Counted from the first letter of the stretch, positions 1 through 5,087 are shown. The stretch is DNA of 5,918 nt from Candidatus Nomurabacteria bacterium GW2011_GWF2_43_8 (GCA_001000035.1 LCGX01000037.1:1-5918), one strand, 5' to 3'. Numbers and translations: made by a program. Notes: generated by a model not told the origin, from the sequence alone.

Positions 1-208
1 CGGCGTTTCGGAGCGCCAAATCAAAAATTTCCAGCGGGTTCGGATTACCCGTTTTTTCCTTGATCAAATCAAAGGCCTGATACATGACTTTCCTGGCCGT
101 CTCCTTCTTACCACTCCACATTATGTAATTTATAAACTTCTCCAGTTTTTGGGAGTTATAAACAAAATCCGGCCCCACTATATTTTTATTTTTTACTTTG
201 CGTCGCAT
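1..208 (-). CDS. rpsG: 30S ribosomal protein S7 (uS7), 5' part only
   Basis: N-terminal 69 residues of ribosomal protein S7, which binds the 3' major domain of 16S rRNA and nucleates assembly of the small-subunit head. The reading frame opens with MRRK at position 208 and runs off the left edge of the window, so about the last half is not visible. Recognisable S7 features are the YNSQKLEKFINYIMWSGKK stretch (about residues 17-35), then a basic helix and the EKTGNPNPLEIFDLALRN segment (about 51-68), matching the family's KF(I)N..M..GKK and EKTG..PLE.F..AL patterns. It starts 5 nt after the rpsL stop codon, the standard S12-S7 order of the str operon, so it is very probably co-transcribed with rpsL. 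No strong Shine-Dalgarno is present; only AAGAG within the rpsL end lies upstream, so translational coupling is likely (inference). Confidence 0.95.
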   Translation of the reverse strand, partial: MRRKVKNKNIVGPDFVYNSQKLEKFINYIMWSGKKETARKVMYQAFDLIKEKTGNPNPLEIFDLALRNA

Positions 209-213
209 AAAAA

Positions 214-642
214 TTAGCTCTTAGCTTTGGCCTCGCGGGGCTTTTTATTTCCATAAAGTGACCTTCCTTGTCGGCGTTTTTCGACTCCTTGCGTATCGAG
301 CACTCCGCGTACGATGTGGTATCGAACACCGATCAGGTCTTTCACGCGTCCTCCGCGTAGCATGACAACGGAGTGTTCTTGCAAATTGTGCCCTTCACCT
401 GGAATATAAGCGGTAACTTCCATGCCGTTGGTCAGCCGAACCCTCGCGATTTTTCGCAGAGCCGAGTTCGGTTTTTTCGGAGTTGTGGTTGAAACTTTCA
501 CGCAGACGCCTCGCTTGAAAGGAGCCGGAAAATAAACCGGCCGGTTCTTTAAGACGTTAAAACCCTTCGCCAGAGCGACGGTTTTGTGTTTGGAGTGAAC
601 TTTCACTCTGTGTTTTTTGATTAATTGGTTGATTGTCGGCAT
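214..642 (-). CDS. rpsL: 30S ribosomal protein S12 (uS12)
   Basis: Ribosomal protein S12, part of the decoding centre of the small subunit; 142 residues against 124 in E. coli. The core is unmistakable: TTTPKKPNSALRK (about residues 52-64), PGEGHNLQEHSVV (81-93) and GGRVKDL (97-103) followed by GVRYHIVRGVLD. The Lys matching E. coli K43 (streptomycin contact) is K56 and is unchanged. The Asp that RimO methylthiolates in E. coli is conserved as D102. Two oddities: the N-terminal arm before KRGVC is about 13 residues longer than in E. coli, and the almost invariant Pro of KDLPGVRYH is Ile (I104, codon ATC at 333-331). The next gene, rpsG, follows after 5 nt. No Shine-Dalgarno is seen before the ATG at 642; a possible promoter lies in the 64-nt gap upstream. 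Confidence 0.98.
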   Translation of the reverse strand: MPTINQLIKKHRVKVHSKHKTVALAKGFNVLKNRPVYFPAPFKRGVCVKVSTTTPKKPNSALRKIARVRLTNGMEVTAYIPGEGHNLQEHSVVMLRGGRVKDLIGVRYHIVRGVLDTQGVEKRRQGRSLYGNKKPREAKAKS

Positions 643-688
643 TTATATGGTTTTTTGCAAATAAAATAGCCCCATAGGACTTGGAATG

Positions 689-717
689 ATAGTACTATTT
701 AAGCATTTAAAAAGCAA
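689..717 (-). promoter_or_regulatory. Candidate promoter for rpsL-rpsG
   Basis: On the minus strand a TTGCTT (-35, positions 717-712) is separated by 17 nt from TACTAT (-10, positions 694-689). This would start transcription near 682 and leave a leader of about 40 nt before the rpsL ATG. The -10 lies within a perfect 10-bp palindrome ATAGTACTAT (689-698), so its orientation cannot be told from the hexamer alone. It overlaps the stop of the upstream M50 gene. The match to consensus is only moderate, and rpsL could also be read through from the M50 gene. Confidence 0.3.
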
Positions 718-1327
718 GGCCGGTCACGAGATTAAACAGAAAAGCCAGAATCGGATAGAGGTAATCAGAAAAGAAAACGATAAAAACCAAAAGCAGAACC
801 AGTGAATACTGCTCATAGGCTAAAATAAAGGAAAAAGCCGAGTCGGGCAGGAAGGAAAAAAGTATCTTAGAACCGTCGAGCGGCGGAATCGGGATTAGGT
901 TGAAAATGCCGAGCGCCAAATTCACCACCACGATGGCTGAAGTGATGAAATAAAAAGCGGGCGGCAGGGAAAAACCCAAGGAAAAGCGGATGATAAGACC
1001 GAAGATAATTGCAATAAGAAAATTGGCTAGAATGCCGGCAGCCGCGACCCATATTGTTCCCCACTTCCGGCTGCTTAAATTATTCGGGTTGTAAGGCACA
1101 GGTTTTGCCCAGCCGAACAAAAAACCCGCGTGCGATAAAATCAAAACCGCCGGCAAAAGTATTGAACCAAATAAATCCAAATGTTTAAGCGGATTCAAGG
1201 TAAGACGTCCAGCATTGCGAGCGGTATCATCGCCAAAACGCTCCGCCATGAAACCATGCGAAACTTCGTGAATCACAATTGACATAATCAAAATGGCTAC
1301 ATAAAAAATCGTGTCGGTAATTTGCAT
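707..1327 (-). CDS. Site-2-protease-like (M50 family) membrane zinc metalloprotease
   Basis: A 206-residue polytopic membrane protein of the M50 peptidase family, which cleaves transmembrane or membrane-proximal segments of substrate proteins inside the bilayer. The zinc-binding HEVSH motif (HExxH, residues 20-24) lies in the first hydrophobic segment. NPLKHLDLFGS (45-55) and GWAKPVPYNP (72-81) are typical of the short bacterial/archaeal S2P subgroup. NLIPIPPLDG (143-152) supplies the third zinc ligand, D151. Hydrophobic segments near 5-22, 53-72, 92-117, 126-146 and 165-200 fit a compact core without PDZ or CBS domains. The substrate cannot be inferred from the neighbours, which are ribosomal protein genes. 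The gene is divergent from rpmB across 32 nt. The ATG at 1327 was chosen because it puts HExxH in the first helix and follows an extended -10 element, which predicts a leader of only about 6 nt and no Shine-Dalgarno. Confidence 0.92.
   Translation of the reverse strand: MQITDTIFYVAILIMSIVIHEVSHGFMAERFGDDTARNAGRLTLNPLKHLDLFGSILLPAVLILSHAGFLFGWAKPVPYNPNNLSSRKWGTIWVAAAGILANFLIAIIFGLIIRFSLGFSLPPAFYFITSAIVVVNLALGIFNLIPIPPLDGSKILFSFLPDSAFSFILAYEQYSLVLLLVFIVFFSDYLYPILAFLFNLVTGLAF
1279..1307 (+). promoter_or_regulatory. Possible rpmB promoter inside the start of the M50 gene
   Basis: A perfect TTGACA (1279-1284) is followed after 17 nt by TAAAAA (1302-1307; 4 of 6 matches to the -10). Transcription would begin near 1314, within the first codons of the divergent M50 gene, giving rpmB a leader of about 46 nt. 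The -35 also encodes part of the M50 N-terminus, so chance occurrence is possible. Confidence 0.35.
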
Positions 1328-1340
1328 AATGGTAATTTTA

Positions 1341-1349
1341 ATGATAGCA
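1341..1349 (-). promoter_or_regulatory. Extended -10 promoter of the M50 protease gene
   Basis: The minus strand reads TGC-TATCAT (1349-1341), an extended -10 element with 5 of 6 matches to TATAAT. No good -35 is visible, as is often tolerated with an extended -10. Standard spacing puts +1 at about 1333-1334, only 6-7 nt before the ATG at 1327. The same TGC-TAT core recurs before two other minus-strand genes in the window. Confidence 0.5.
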
Positions 1350-1359
1350 TAAAAAAATT

Positions 1360-1605
1360 ATGAAGAAAGTGTGCGCGATAACCAAAAAGGGCTCAATCGT
1401 CGGAGGTGGATACTCCAATAGAACGCGTGCAACTAAATTCAACCCGACCGGCAAAGCGAGAAAGTACCCGAATCTCCAAAAGAAGAAGATTTTTGTGCCG
1501 GAACTCAATAAATTAATCAACATAGAAATCTCCGCCCGCGGAATGCGCACAATGAAAAAGCGCGGCGCCTACGTGACTTTACAAAAAGCTGGATTGATAA
1601 AATAA
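1360..1605 (+). CDS. rpmB: 50S ribosomal protein L28 (bL28)
   Basis: Ribosomal protein bL28 of the large subunit, 81 residues, close to the usual 60-80. It begins MKKVCAITKKGSIVGGGYSN, matching the family's VC.VTGK.P..GN..SH opening. A basic TRATKFNPTGKARKYPNLQ stretch (about 22-40) corresponds to the ATKRRFLPNL segment of E. coli with a few extra residues. ISARGMRTMKKRG (about 57-69) matches the conserved SAKGMR.I.K.G signature. Only one Cys (C5) is present, so there is no zinc ribbon. No Shine-Dalgarno precedes the ATG. A small hypothetical ORF begins 1 nt after the stop and is probably co-transcribed. Confidence 0.96.
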   Translation: MKKVCAITKKGSIVGGGYSNRTRATKFNPTGKARKYPNLQKKKIFVPELNKLINIEISARGMRTMKKRGAYVTLQKAGLIK

Positions 1606-1606
1606 T

Positions 1607-1885
1607 ATGGACCCTAGACCACAATCCCCGGAGACAGAATCCCCACGAGAAGAAGCTAGAAAACTGGCGTTGGGAGAAACACTCTCTGCCGGAAGGATGA
1701 AAGAAGCCGCAAAGAAAATGGAAGCCCTGTTCAATGAATTGGCCGCGCAACTAGGAAAACCAACGGGCGATAATTCTCAATTGAGATTGGAGCTGAAAAA
1801 ACTCTGCGAAGAGATGAAAACGCGATTGATAAATCAAGAAACAGCCTTGAAAGAAATAGAAAGAAAAGTCAATAGTGTCGGATAG
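1607..1885 (+). CDS. Small charged helical protein of unknown function downstream of rpmB
   Basis: I do not recognise this 92-residue protein. Its ATG lies 1 nt after the rpmB TAA, indicating co-transcription and probably translational coupling; no Shine-Dalgarno is visible. The first dozen residues are Pro/Ser/Glu rich and probably disordered. Residues about 13-49 and 57-90 are strongly helical, with Leu/Ile/Met at heptad-like spacing and many Glu/Lys, separated by a GKPTGDN turn, which suggests a coiled-coil hairpin. It has no signal peptide or membrane segment and one Cys (C67). Only 13 nt separate its TAG from the convergent helicase stop. It is supported as a real gene by uninterrupted coding character, operon position and the lack of a better frame; function is unknown. 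Confidence 0.7.
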   Translation: MDPRPQSPETESPREEARKLALGETLSAGRMKEAAKKMEALFNELAAQLGKPTGDNSQLRLELKKLCEEMKTRLINQETALKEIERKVNSVG

Positions 1886-1898
1886 ATCTTATTCCGCA

Positions 1899-3158
1899 TT
1901 AGGCTGGAACGAAAGTAAGGGCTGTTCCTTTTTTGCCGGAGCGGCCGGTTCGGCCGATGCGGTGGATATAGGTATCATAAGTCTGCGGGACGTCGTAGTT
2001 GATGACATGCGTGACGTCTGGAATATCGAGCCCGCGAGCAGCAACGTCGGTCGCAATCAATATATTTATTTGGTCCTTTTTGAATGAATCAAGGGTTCGA
2101 ATGCGTTCCCGGCTTCTTTTATCGCCGTGAATACACCCCACCTTGAACCCCGCATGCGAAAGCTCTTTGGTAAGAGAATCCACGCTGTGTTTCATCTCGC
2201 GGAAAATCAGAACTTTGTCCGAACCTTCTTTTTTTAAAACTTCGTGCAATTTTTCCAATTTTTCTTCCTTGCTTCTGGTTCGCACAACATCTTGATCGAT
2301 ATTTTTAAGTGTCTCGCCCGTAATGACGGAAATAAAAATCGGATCTCTCAAATATTGTTCCGTTAGTTTTCTAATTTCCGGAGAAAGCGTCGCGGAAAAA
2401 CAAAGTGTCTGGCGCTCCGGAGAAGTTTTACCTATTATAAAGACCATATCGTCGCGAAAACCCATATCGAGCATTCTGTCTGCCTCGTCGAGCACGACGG
2501 AGTGGCAAGTCGAAAGATCTAGAACTTTTCGGTCAATCAAATCGCGCAAGCGCCCCGGGGTGCCGATGACAAAGGAAACTCCTCTTTTTATTTCGGTAAT
2601 CTGCTTCGTGATTGGAAGTCCGCCCACGCAGGCCATGGAGAACATCCCGAAGCCGAAAGCCAGATTTTTAAAATCGGATTCTATTTGGAGCGCAAGTTCG
2701 CGCGTCGGCGCCATGATGAGGACAAGTTCTCTCTTGCTCTGCCCTTTTGTTTTTGAAATTTTTTCTATAAGCGGGAGCAAAAAAGCCGCCGTTTTGCCGG
2801 TACCGGTATTGGCCATGCCGAAAACGTCTTTGCCCTGCATAACGGAGACAATGGCTTGGTCTTGAATCGGCCGAGGACTTTTGAATCCGACTCGTTCTAT
2901 ATTTTTATGAAGTTGCGCATTAAAAGGAAAGTCGGCAAAACTGTGTTTGGAAACATAGGGTTTTTCCTCAACATAAATATTCTTCTTGATGAAACGAGAA
3001 AAATCTATATACTCTCCGCGAGATTTTTTGCCCGCTCCGCTCGAGCGGCGACTATTTTCTCCCTCCCTACGAAAACTAGACTTATTAAATTTTTTTCCTC
3101 TAAACGAGGAAGTGTGGCCTCCGAATTTCTTCGGATGGACCGTTTGGCGTGTGTACAT
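1899..3158 (-). CDS. DEAD-box ATP-dependent RNA helicase (RhlE-like core)
   Basis: A 419-residue DEAD-box RNA helicase that unwinds or remodels RNA using ATP, acting in the cytoplasm on ribosome assembly or mRNA turnover. Motifs appear in order: Q motif GFKSPRPIQ (91-99), motif I ANTGTGKT (116-123), Ia PTRELA (151-156), GG (179-180), Ib TPGR (200-203), II DEAD (224-227), III SAT (255-257), IV VLIFREMK (316-323), V ATDVAARGLD (369-378) and VI HRIGRTGR (399-406). All catalytic residues are intact. The N-terminal 58 residues are Arg/Lys/Ser/Gly rich and probably a disordered RNA-binding tail. The protein stops only 13 residues after motif VI, so it lacks the C-terminal extension many bacterial members use for substrate targeting; the basic N-terminus may take that role (inference). 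The ATG at 3158 is preceded by GGGAG at 9-nt spacing and a near-consensus promoter. Confidence 0.97.
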   Translation of the reverse strand: MYTRQTVHPKKFGGHTSSFRGKKFNKSSFRREGENSRRSSGAGKKSRGEYIDFSRFIKKNIYVEEKPYVSKHSFADFPFNAQLHKNIERVGFKSPRPIQDQAIVSVMQGKDVFGMANTGTGKTAAFLLPLIEKISKTKGQSKRELVLIMAPTRELALQIESDFKNLAFGFGMFSMACVGGLPITKQITEIKRGVSFVIGTPGRLRDLIDRKVLDLSTCHSVVLDEADRMLDMGFRDDMVFIIGKTSPERQTLCFSATLSPEIRKLTEQYLRDPIFISVITGETLKNIDQDVVRTRSKEEKLEKLHEVLKKEGSDKVLIFREMKHSVDSLTKELSHAGFKVGCIHGDKRSRERIRTLDSFKKDQINILIATDVAARGLDIPDVTHVINYDVPQTYDTYIHRIGRTGRSGKKGTALTFVPA

Positions 3159-3167
3159 AATGGGTCA

Positions 3168-3172
3168 CTCCC
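3168..3172 (-). promoter_or_regulatory. Shine-Dalgarno of the DEAD-box helicase gene
   Basis: GGGAG on the minus strand ends 9 nt before the ATG at 3158. It is the only clear Shine-Dalgarno-like site in the window and supports this start codon. Confidence 0.6.
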
Positions 3173-3201
3173 AATATGTGATAGATGAGAATGATTCGAA
3201 A

Positions 3202-3230
3202 AGAATAGCATGATACTCTTTGATTGTCAA
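3202..3230 (-). promoter_or_regulatory. Strong sigma70-type promoter of the helicase gene
   Basis: The minus strand carries a perfect TTGACA (-35, 3230-3225), a 17-nt spacer ending in TGC, and TATTCT (-10, 3207-3202), so it has both a consensus -35 and an extended -10. Predicted start is near 3195, giving a leader of about 37 nt that contains the GGGAG site. This is the best promoter match in the window. Confidence 0.75.
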
Positions 3231-3253
3231 AGTTGAAACATAGATTTAAATTT

Positions 3254-3631
3254 CTATTCTGCGGCTTTTTGAAGAACTTCCTTTAAAAAAGCTTTTGCTT
3301 GGGAAGCATTGACTACCCCTTGGCCGCGGTCCAACAATACCTCAAAATGTTTCAATTGTCCGCGCCGTGCATCGCCACTCAATTTATCAAAAAATTCTGC
3401 AAGATTTTTTCGTAAACTTGCTACCACGCTTTTTACTTGCAATTGTCGAACGATGGGGTCGTCGCTCGGTAATTCACTTTCAATTACCCCCTCCGCCCAA
3501 GTTAAAAACTTTTCGTTTGGAGATTCAGGGGTGTCTACCGGTCGTAATTCATTATCTTTCTCCGGCGCTTTTTTTAAATTAGCCCCCGGATTGGGATTCA
3601 TTCCTATTGATTGTTCTGGTGAAGCAGACAT
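3254..3631 (-). CDS. Hypothetical protein, disordered N-terminus plus helical domain
   Basis: I do not recognise this 125-residue protein. Residues 1-40 are rich in Pro, Asn, Ser, Glu and Asp and look disordered. Residues about 40-124 are amphipathic helices with no membrane segment, no Cys and no obvious catalytic motif (segments include EKFLTWAEGVIESEL, VKSVVASLRKNLAEFFDKL, GQLKHFEVLLDRG and QAKAFLKEVLQKAAE). That composition suggests a small soluble helical-bundle protein, perhaps an interaction module. It has its own extended -10 promoter, placed so that transcription should start at the A of the ATG at 3631, which makes this start codon well supported. The gene sits between the helicase and the deaminase on the same strand, but separate promoters argue against a shared operon. 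Confidence 0.75.
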   Translation of the reverse strand: MSASPEQSIGMNPNPGANLKKAPEKDNELRPVDTPESPNEKFLTWAEGVIESELPSDDPIVRQLQVKSVVASLRKNLAEFFDKLSGDARRGQLKHFEVLLDRGQGVVNASQAKAFLKEVLQKAAE

Positions 3632-3637
3632 GTTTAT

Positions 3638-3646
3638 ATTATAGCA
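3638..3646 (-). promoter_or_regulatory. Extended -10 promoter predicting a leaderless mRNA
   Basis: The minus strand reads TGC-TATAAT (3646-3638), a perfect extended -10. Exactly 6 nt separate the hexamer from the ATG at 3631, so the expected +1 is the A of the start codon. The -35 region (TTTCTT at 3666-3661, 17-nt spacer) is weak. No room exists for a Shine-Dalgarno. Confidence 0.7.
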
Positions 3647-3657
3647 TAATTTTCGTC

Positions 3658-3682
3658 AAAAAGAAAGAGGTAAGATTTACCT
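3658..3682 (-). terminator. Possible intrinsic terminator after the deaminase gene
   Basis: On the minus strand AGGTAA (3682-3677, containing the TAA stop) and TTACCT (3673-3668) form a 6-bp inverted repeat with a 3-nt loop, followed at once by CTTTCTTTTT. Hairpin plus T-rich tail fits a short Rho-independent terminator, though the stem has only two G-C pairs. The T-rich tail overlaps the -35 region of the next promoter. Confidence 0.4.
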
Positions 3683-4207
3683 ATCAAACTGCCGACCGTT
3701 GCCTACAATATGTCGAGGGTTTTTTAAATTAAATAAAATTTCACTATTTTCCAATAAATACACATTCCGAATTGGAAGCTTCATCATACTATCCCAACAT
3801 ACATCGCAACACCACCAATGCCCCCAAAGATACAAATCAAACGGGCCATTGGTTGTTTTGTTTTTTAGGAGTTTTTTTATGGCTCTGTGCTCCGCATGAT
3901 CTTCTTTTTTGGCACAACCAGGACATAACCAATATTTATCTCCCGAGGGAATTTTTAAAATATGCCTGATGCAATATTTTTGATGGAGATCAATAAGTCG
4001 TCGGTTCGAGAGAGGATTAATATTTGAATCTTCGGATACAACCTTATCATTGTGCACAACAACCACTCCCGTGGGCTGTTGCTGTTCGTTTGAACCATGA
4101 GCTACTTCCTTGGCCCGAAGCATAAACTTATTATCTTTTGGGACATAAAGAATTTTCTGCCCTTCAGGCAAATACGGATATTTAATTTGTTTTTTATCAC
4201 TTTCCAT
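3677..4207 (-). CDS. Divergent cytidine/deoxycytidylate-deaminase-fold protein
   Basis: A 176-residue protein with the layout of zinc-dependent dCMP deaminases, which convert dCMP to dUMP for thymidylate synthesis. An N-terminal helix (about 29-37, LRAKEVAHG) is followed by the strand VVVVHNDKVVSE (48-59), then HAEHRAI (104-110) with zinc ligand H104 and proton-shuttle E106, then DLYLWGHWW (124-132) and CCDVC (133-137). C134 and C137 match the CxxC zinc ligands; the usual preceding Pro is C133. C79, H82, C95 and C98 form a C-x2-H and C-x2-C pair just before the HAE motif, possibly a second, structural zinc site, as some dCMP deaminases have. I chose the ATG at 4207; an upstream in-frame ATG at 4255 would add 16 residues but overlap the divergent TS gene. 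Adjacency to TS and DHFR supports a dCMP or 5-methyl-dCMP substrate. Exact substrate is inferred, and another nucleobase deaminase remains possible. Confidence 0.78.
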   Translation of the reverse strand: MESDKKQIKYPYLPEGQKILYVPKDNKFMLRAKEVAHGSNEQQQPTGVVVVHNDKVVSEDSNINPLSNRRLIDLHQKYCIRHILKIPSGDKYWLCPGCAKKEDHAEHRAIKKLLKNKTTNGPFDLYLWGHWWCCDVCWDSMMKLPIRNVYLLENSEILFNLKNPRHIVGNGRQFDR

Positions 4208-4229
4208 AATATTTTGATTTATGTATACT
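4201..4229 (+). promoter_or_regulatory. Promoter of the TS-folA operon, predicting a leaderless mRNA
   Basis: TTTCCA (-35, 4201-4206; 4 of 6 matches) and TATACT (-10, 4224-4229; 5 of 6) are separated by 17 nt. Seven nt lie between the -10 and the ATG at 4237, so +1 falls on or one base before the A of the start codon. No Shine-Dalgarno is present. The -35 overlaps the start codon of the divergent deaminase gene. Confidence 0.55.
4222..4227 (-). promoter_or_regulatory. Candidate -10 of the deaminase gene, overlapping the TS -10
   Basis: TATACA on the minus strand (4227-4222) would start transcription near 4215, leaving an 8-nt leader before the ATG at 4207. It shares the palindrome GTATAC (4223-4228) with the plus-strand -10 of the TS gene. 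No convincing -35 is seen; TATAGT at 4237-4232 is an alternative hexamer. Confidence 0.35.
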
Positions 4230-4236
4230 TTACTAT

Positions 4237-5085
4237 ATGACGACTTTCGATACAATCTACCAAAACATTATCAAGAAGATAATGGAAGAAGGAATAGAAG
4301 AGCTAAACGAGCGAACGGGCCATAAACTAAAAATATTGCCGGGGGTCAGCTTCCAAATTGACGTGGAAAAAGACGGTTTCCCGATTCTTACCTTGCGCAA
4401 AAATCCGATCAAATCGCCGATTGCCGAACAGGTTTGGTTCATTACTGGCGATAAGGATACGTCATTTCTGCGAAAATACACAAAAATGTGGGACCAGTTT
4501 ATTGAGGATGATGGAACGATAACTTCCGCCTACGGCTATCGATGGAGACATCATTTTGGGCGGGACCAGCTTGATCAATTGATAAAACATTTGAAGGAAG
4601 AACCGCACTCAAGGCAGGGAGTGGTAATAACCTGGGATCCGGCCGACGACGGATTATACGGAAAAGGAATGAAGGCAACTTACAAAAAAAATGCACCATG
4701 CCCTTTCGCCTTCACAGCTAACATCATCGGCGGACGGCTACACTTGCATAATATCATACGTTCGAATGATATGATGCTGGGCTGTCCTTTTGACACTTTT
4801 GGGTTTTGCCTACTAATGTACGCGCTCGCGCAAAAACTCGGCGTAAAGCCGGGCATTTACACGCATAGCATTTCCAACGCGCATATTTACGATAACCATT
4901 ATGAGGGAGCAAAAGAATTGATTAAAAGAAAAAATGATCACCCGAACATTTTTCCGAAACTTCCGGAAAATATTTATGACCGAGCGCTAAAAAAGGACGA
5001 AAATCTAGTAAATGAAATTTATGAGGCATTCGCCCCATATTTTAAGCCAGGCGACGCTATTCCAGGCCTGGACATAATCAAATAA
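4237..5085 (+). CDS. thyA: Thymidylate-synthase-family enzyme with an Asn-to-Asp change at the dUMP/dCMP-selecting position
   Basis: A 282-residue pyrimidine methyltransferase of the ThyA family, which transfers the methylene group of 5,10-methylene-tetrahydrofolate to C5 of a deoxynucleotide. Family landmarks: R26 in ERTG (phosphate-binding Arg), AEQVWFITGD (63-72, with E64 as the catalytic Glu), W85, AYGYRWR (98-104), HSRQ (124-127, the Arg pair given by the partner subunit), catalytic C155 in APCPF, RSND (175-178), PFD (184-186) and NAHIYDNH (214-221, with H216 and Y218 for the ribose). C155 to R175 is 20 residues, as in E. coli. D186 replaces the Asn (E. coli N177) that reads uracil; Asp there is the dCMP-selecting residue of T4 dCMP hydroxymethylase. 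Also unusual are P156 after the catalytic Cys (normally His), I174 before RS (normally Gln) and a C-terminus without the usual closing APVAI-like tail. The fold is certain; dUMP versus dCMP is open. folA follows after 2 nt. Confidence 0.93.
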   Translation: MTTFDTIYQNIIKKIMEEGIEELNERTGHKLKILPGVSFQIDVEKDGFPILTLRKNPIKSPIAEQVWFITGDKDTSFLRKYTKMWDQFIEDDGTITSAYGYRWRHHFGRDQLDQLIKHLKEEPHSRQGVVITWDPADDGLYGKGMKATYKKNAPCPFAFTANIIGGRLHLHNIIRSNDMMLGCPFDTFGFCLLMYALAQKLGVKPGIYTHSISNAHIYDNHYEGAKELIKRKNDHPNIFPKLPENIYDRALKKDENLVNEIYEAFAPYFKPGDAIPGLDIIK

Positions 5086-5087
5086 CC

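Noticed and set aside
1879..1897. Possible bidirectional terminator between convergent genes
   Set aside because: The inverted repeat is only about 6 bp with a bulge and has no adjacent T-run on either strand.
1875..2087. 70-codon plus-strand open frame
   Set aside because: It is antisense to helicase motifs V and VI and overlaps the end of the small rpmB-linked gene.
2323..2865. 180-codon open frame on the plus strand
   Set aside because: It lies wholly antisense to the conserved helicase core, whose motifs I to III it overlaps, and its translation shows no family features.
2856..3213. Plus-strand open frames of 75-110 codons and a minus-strand one over 3005-3211
   Set aside because: They overlap the helicase N-terminus and promoter in other frames; the helicase frame has a promoter, Shine-Dalgarno and family features.
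3309..3644. 111-codon plus-strand open frame
   Set aside because: It is the antisense of the 3254-3631 gene, which has its own promoter on the minus strand and a more protein-like composition.
4208..4255. Upstream in-frame extension of the deaminase (ATG at 4255)
   Set aside because: It would overlap the TS gene start by 19 nt and run through both candidate -10 elements; the ATG at 4207 avoids this and follows a usable -10.
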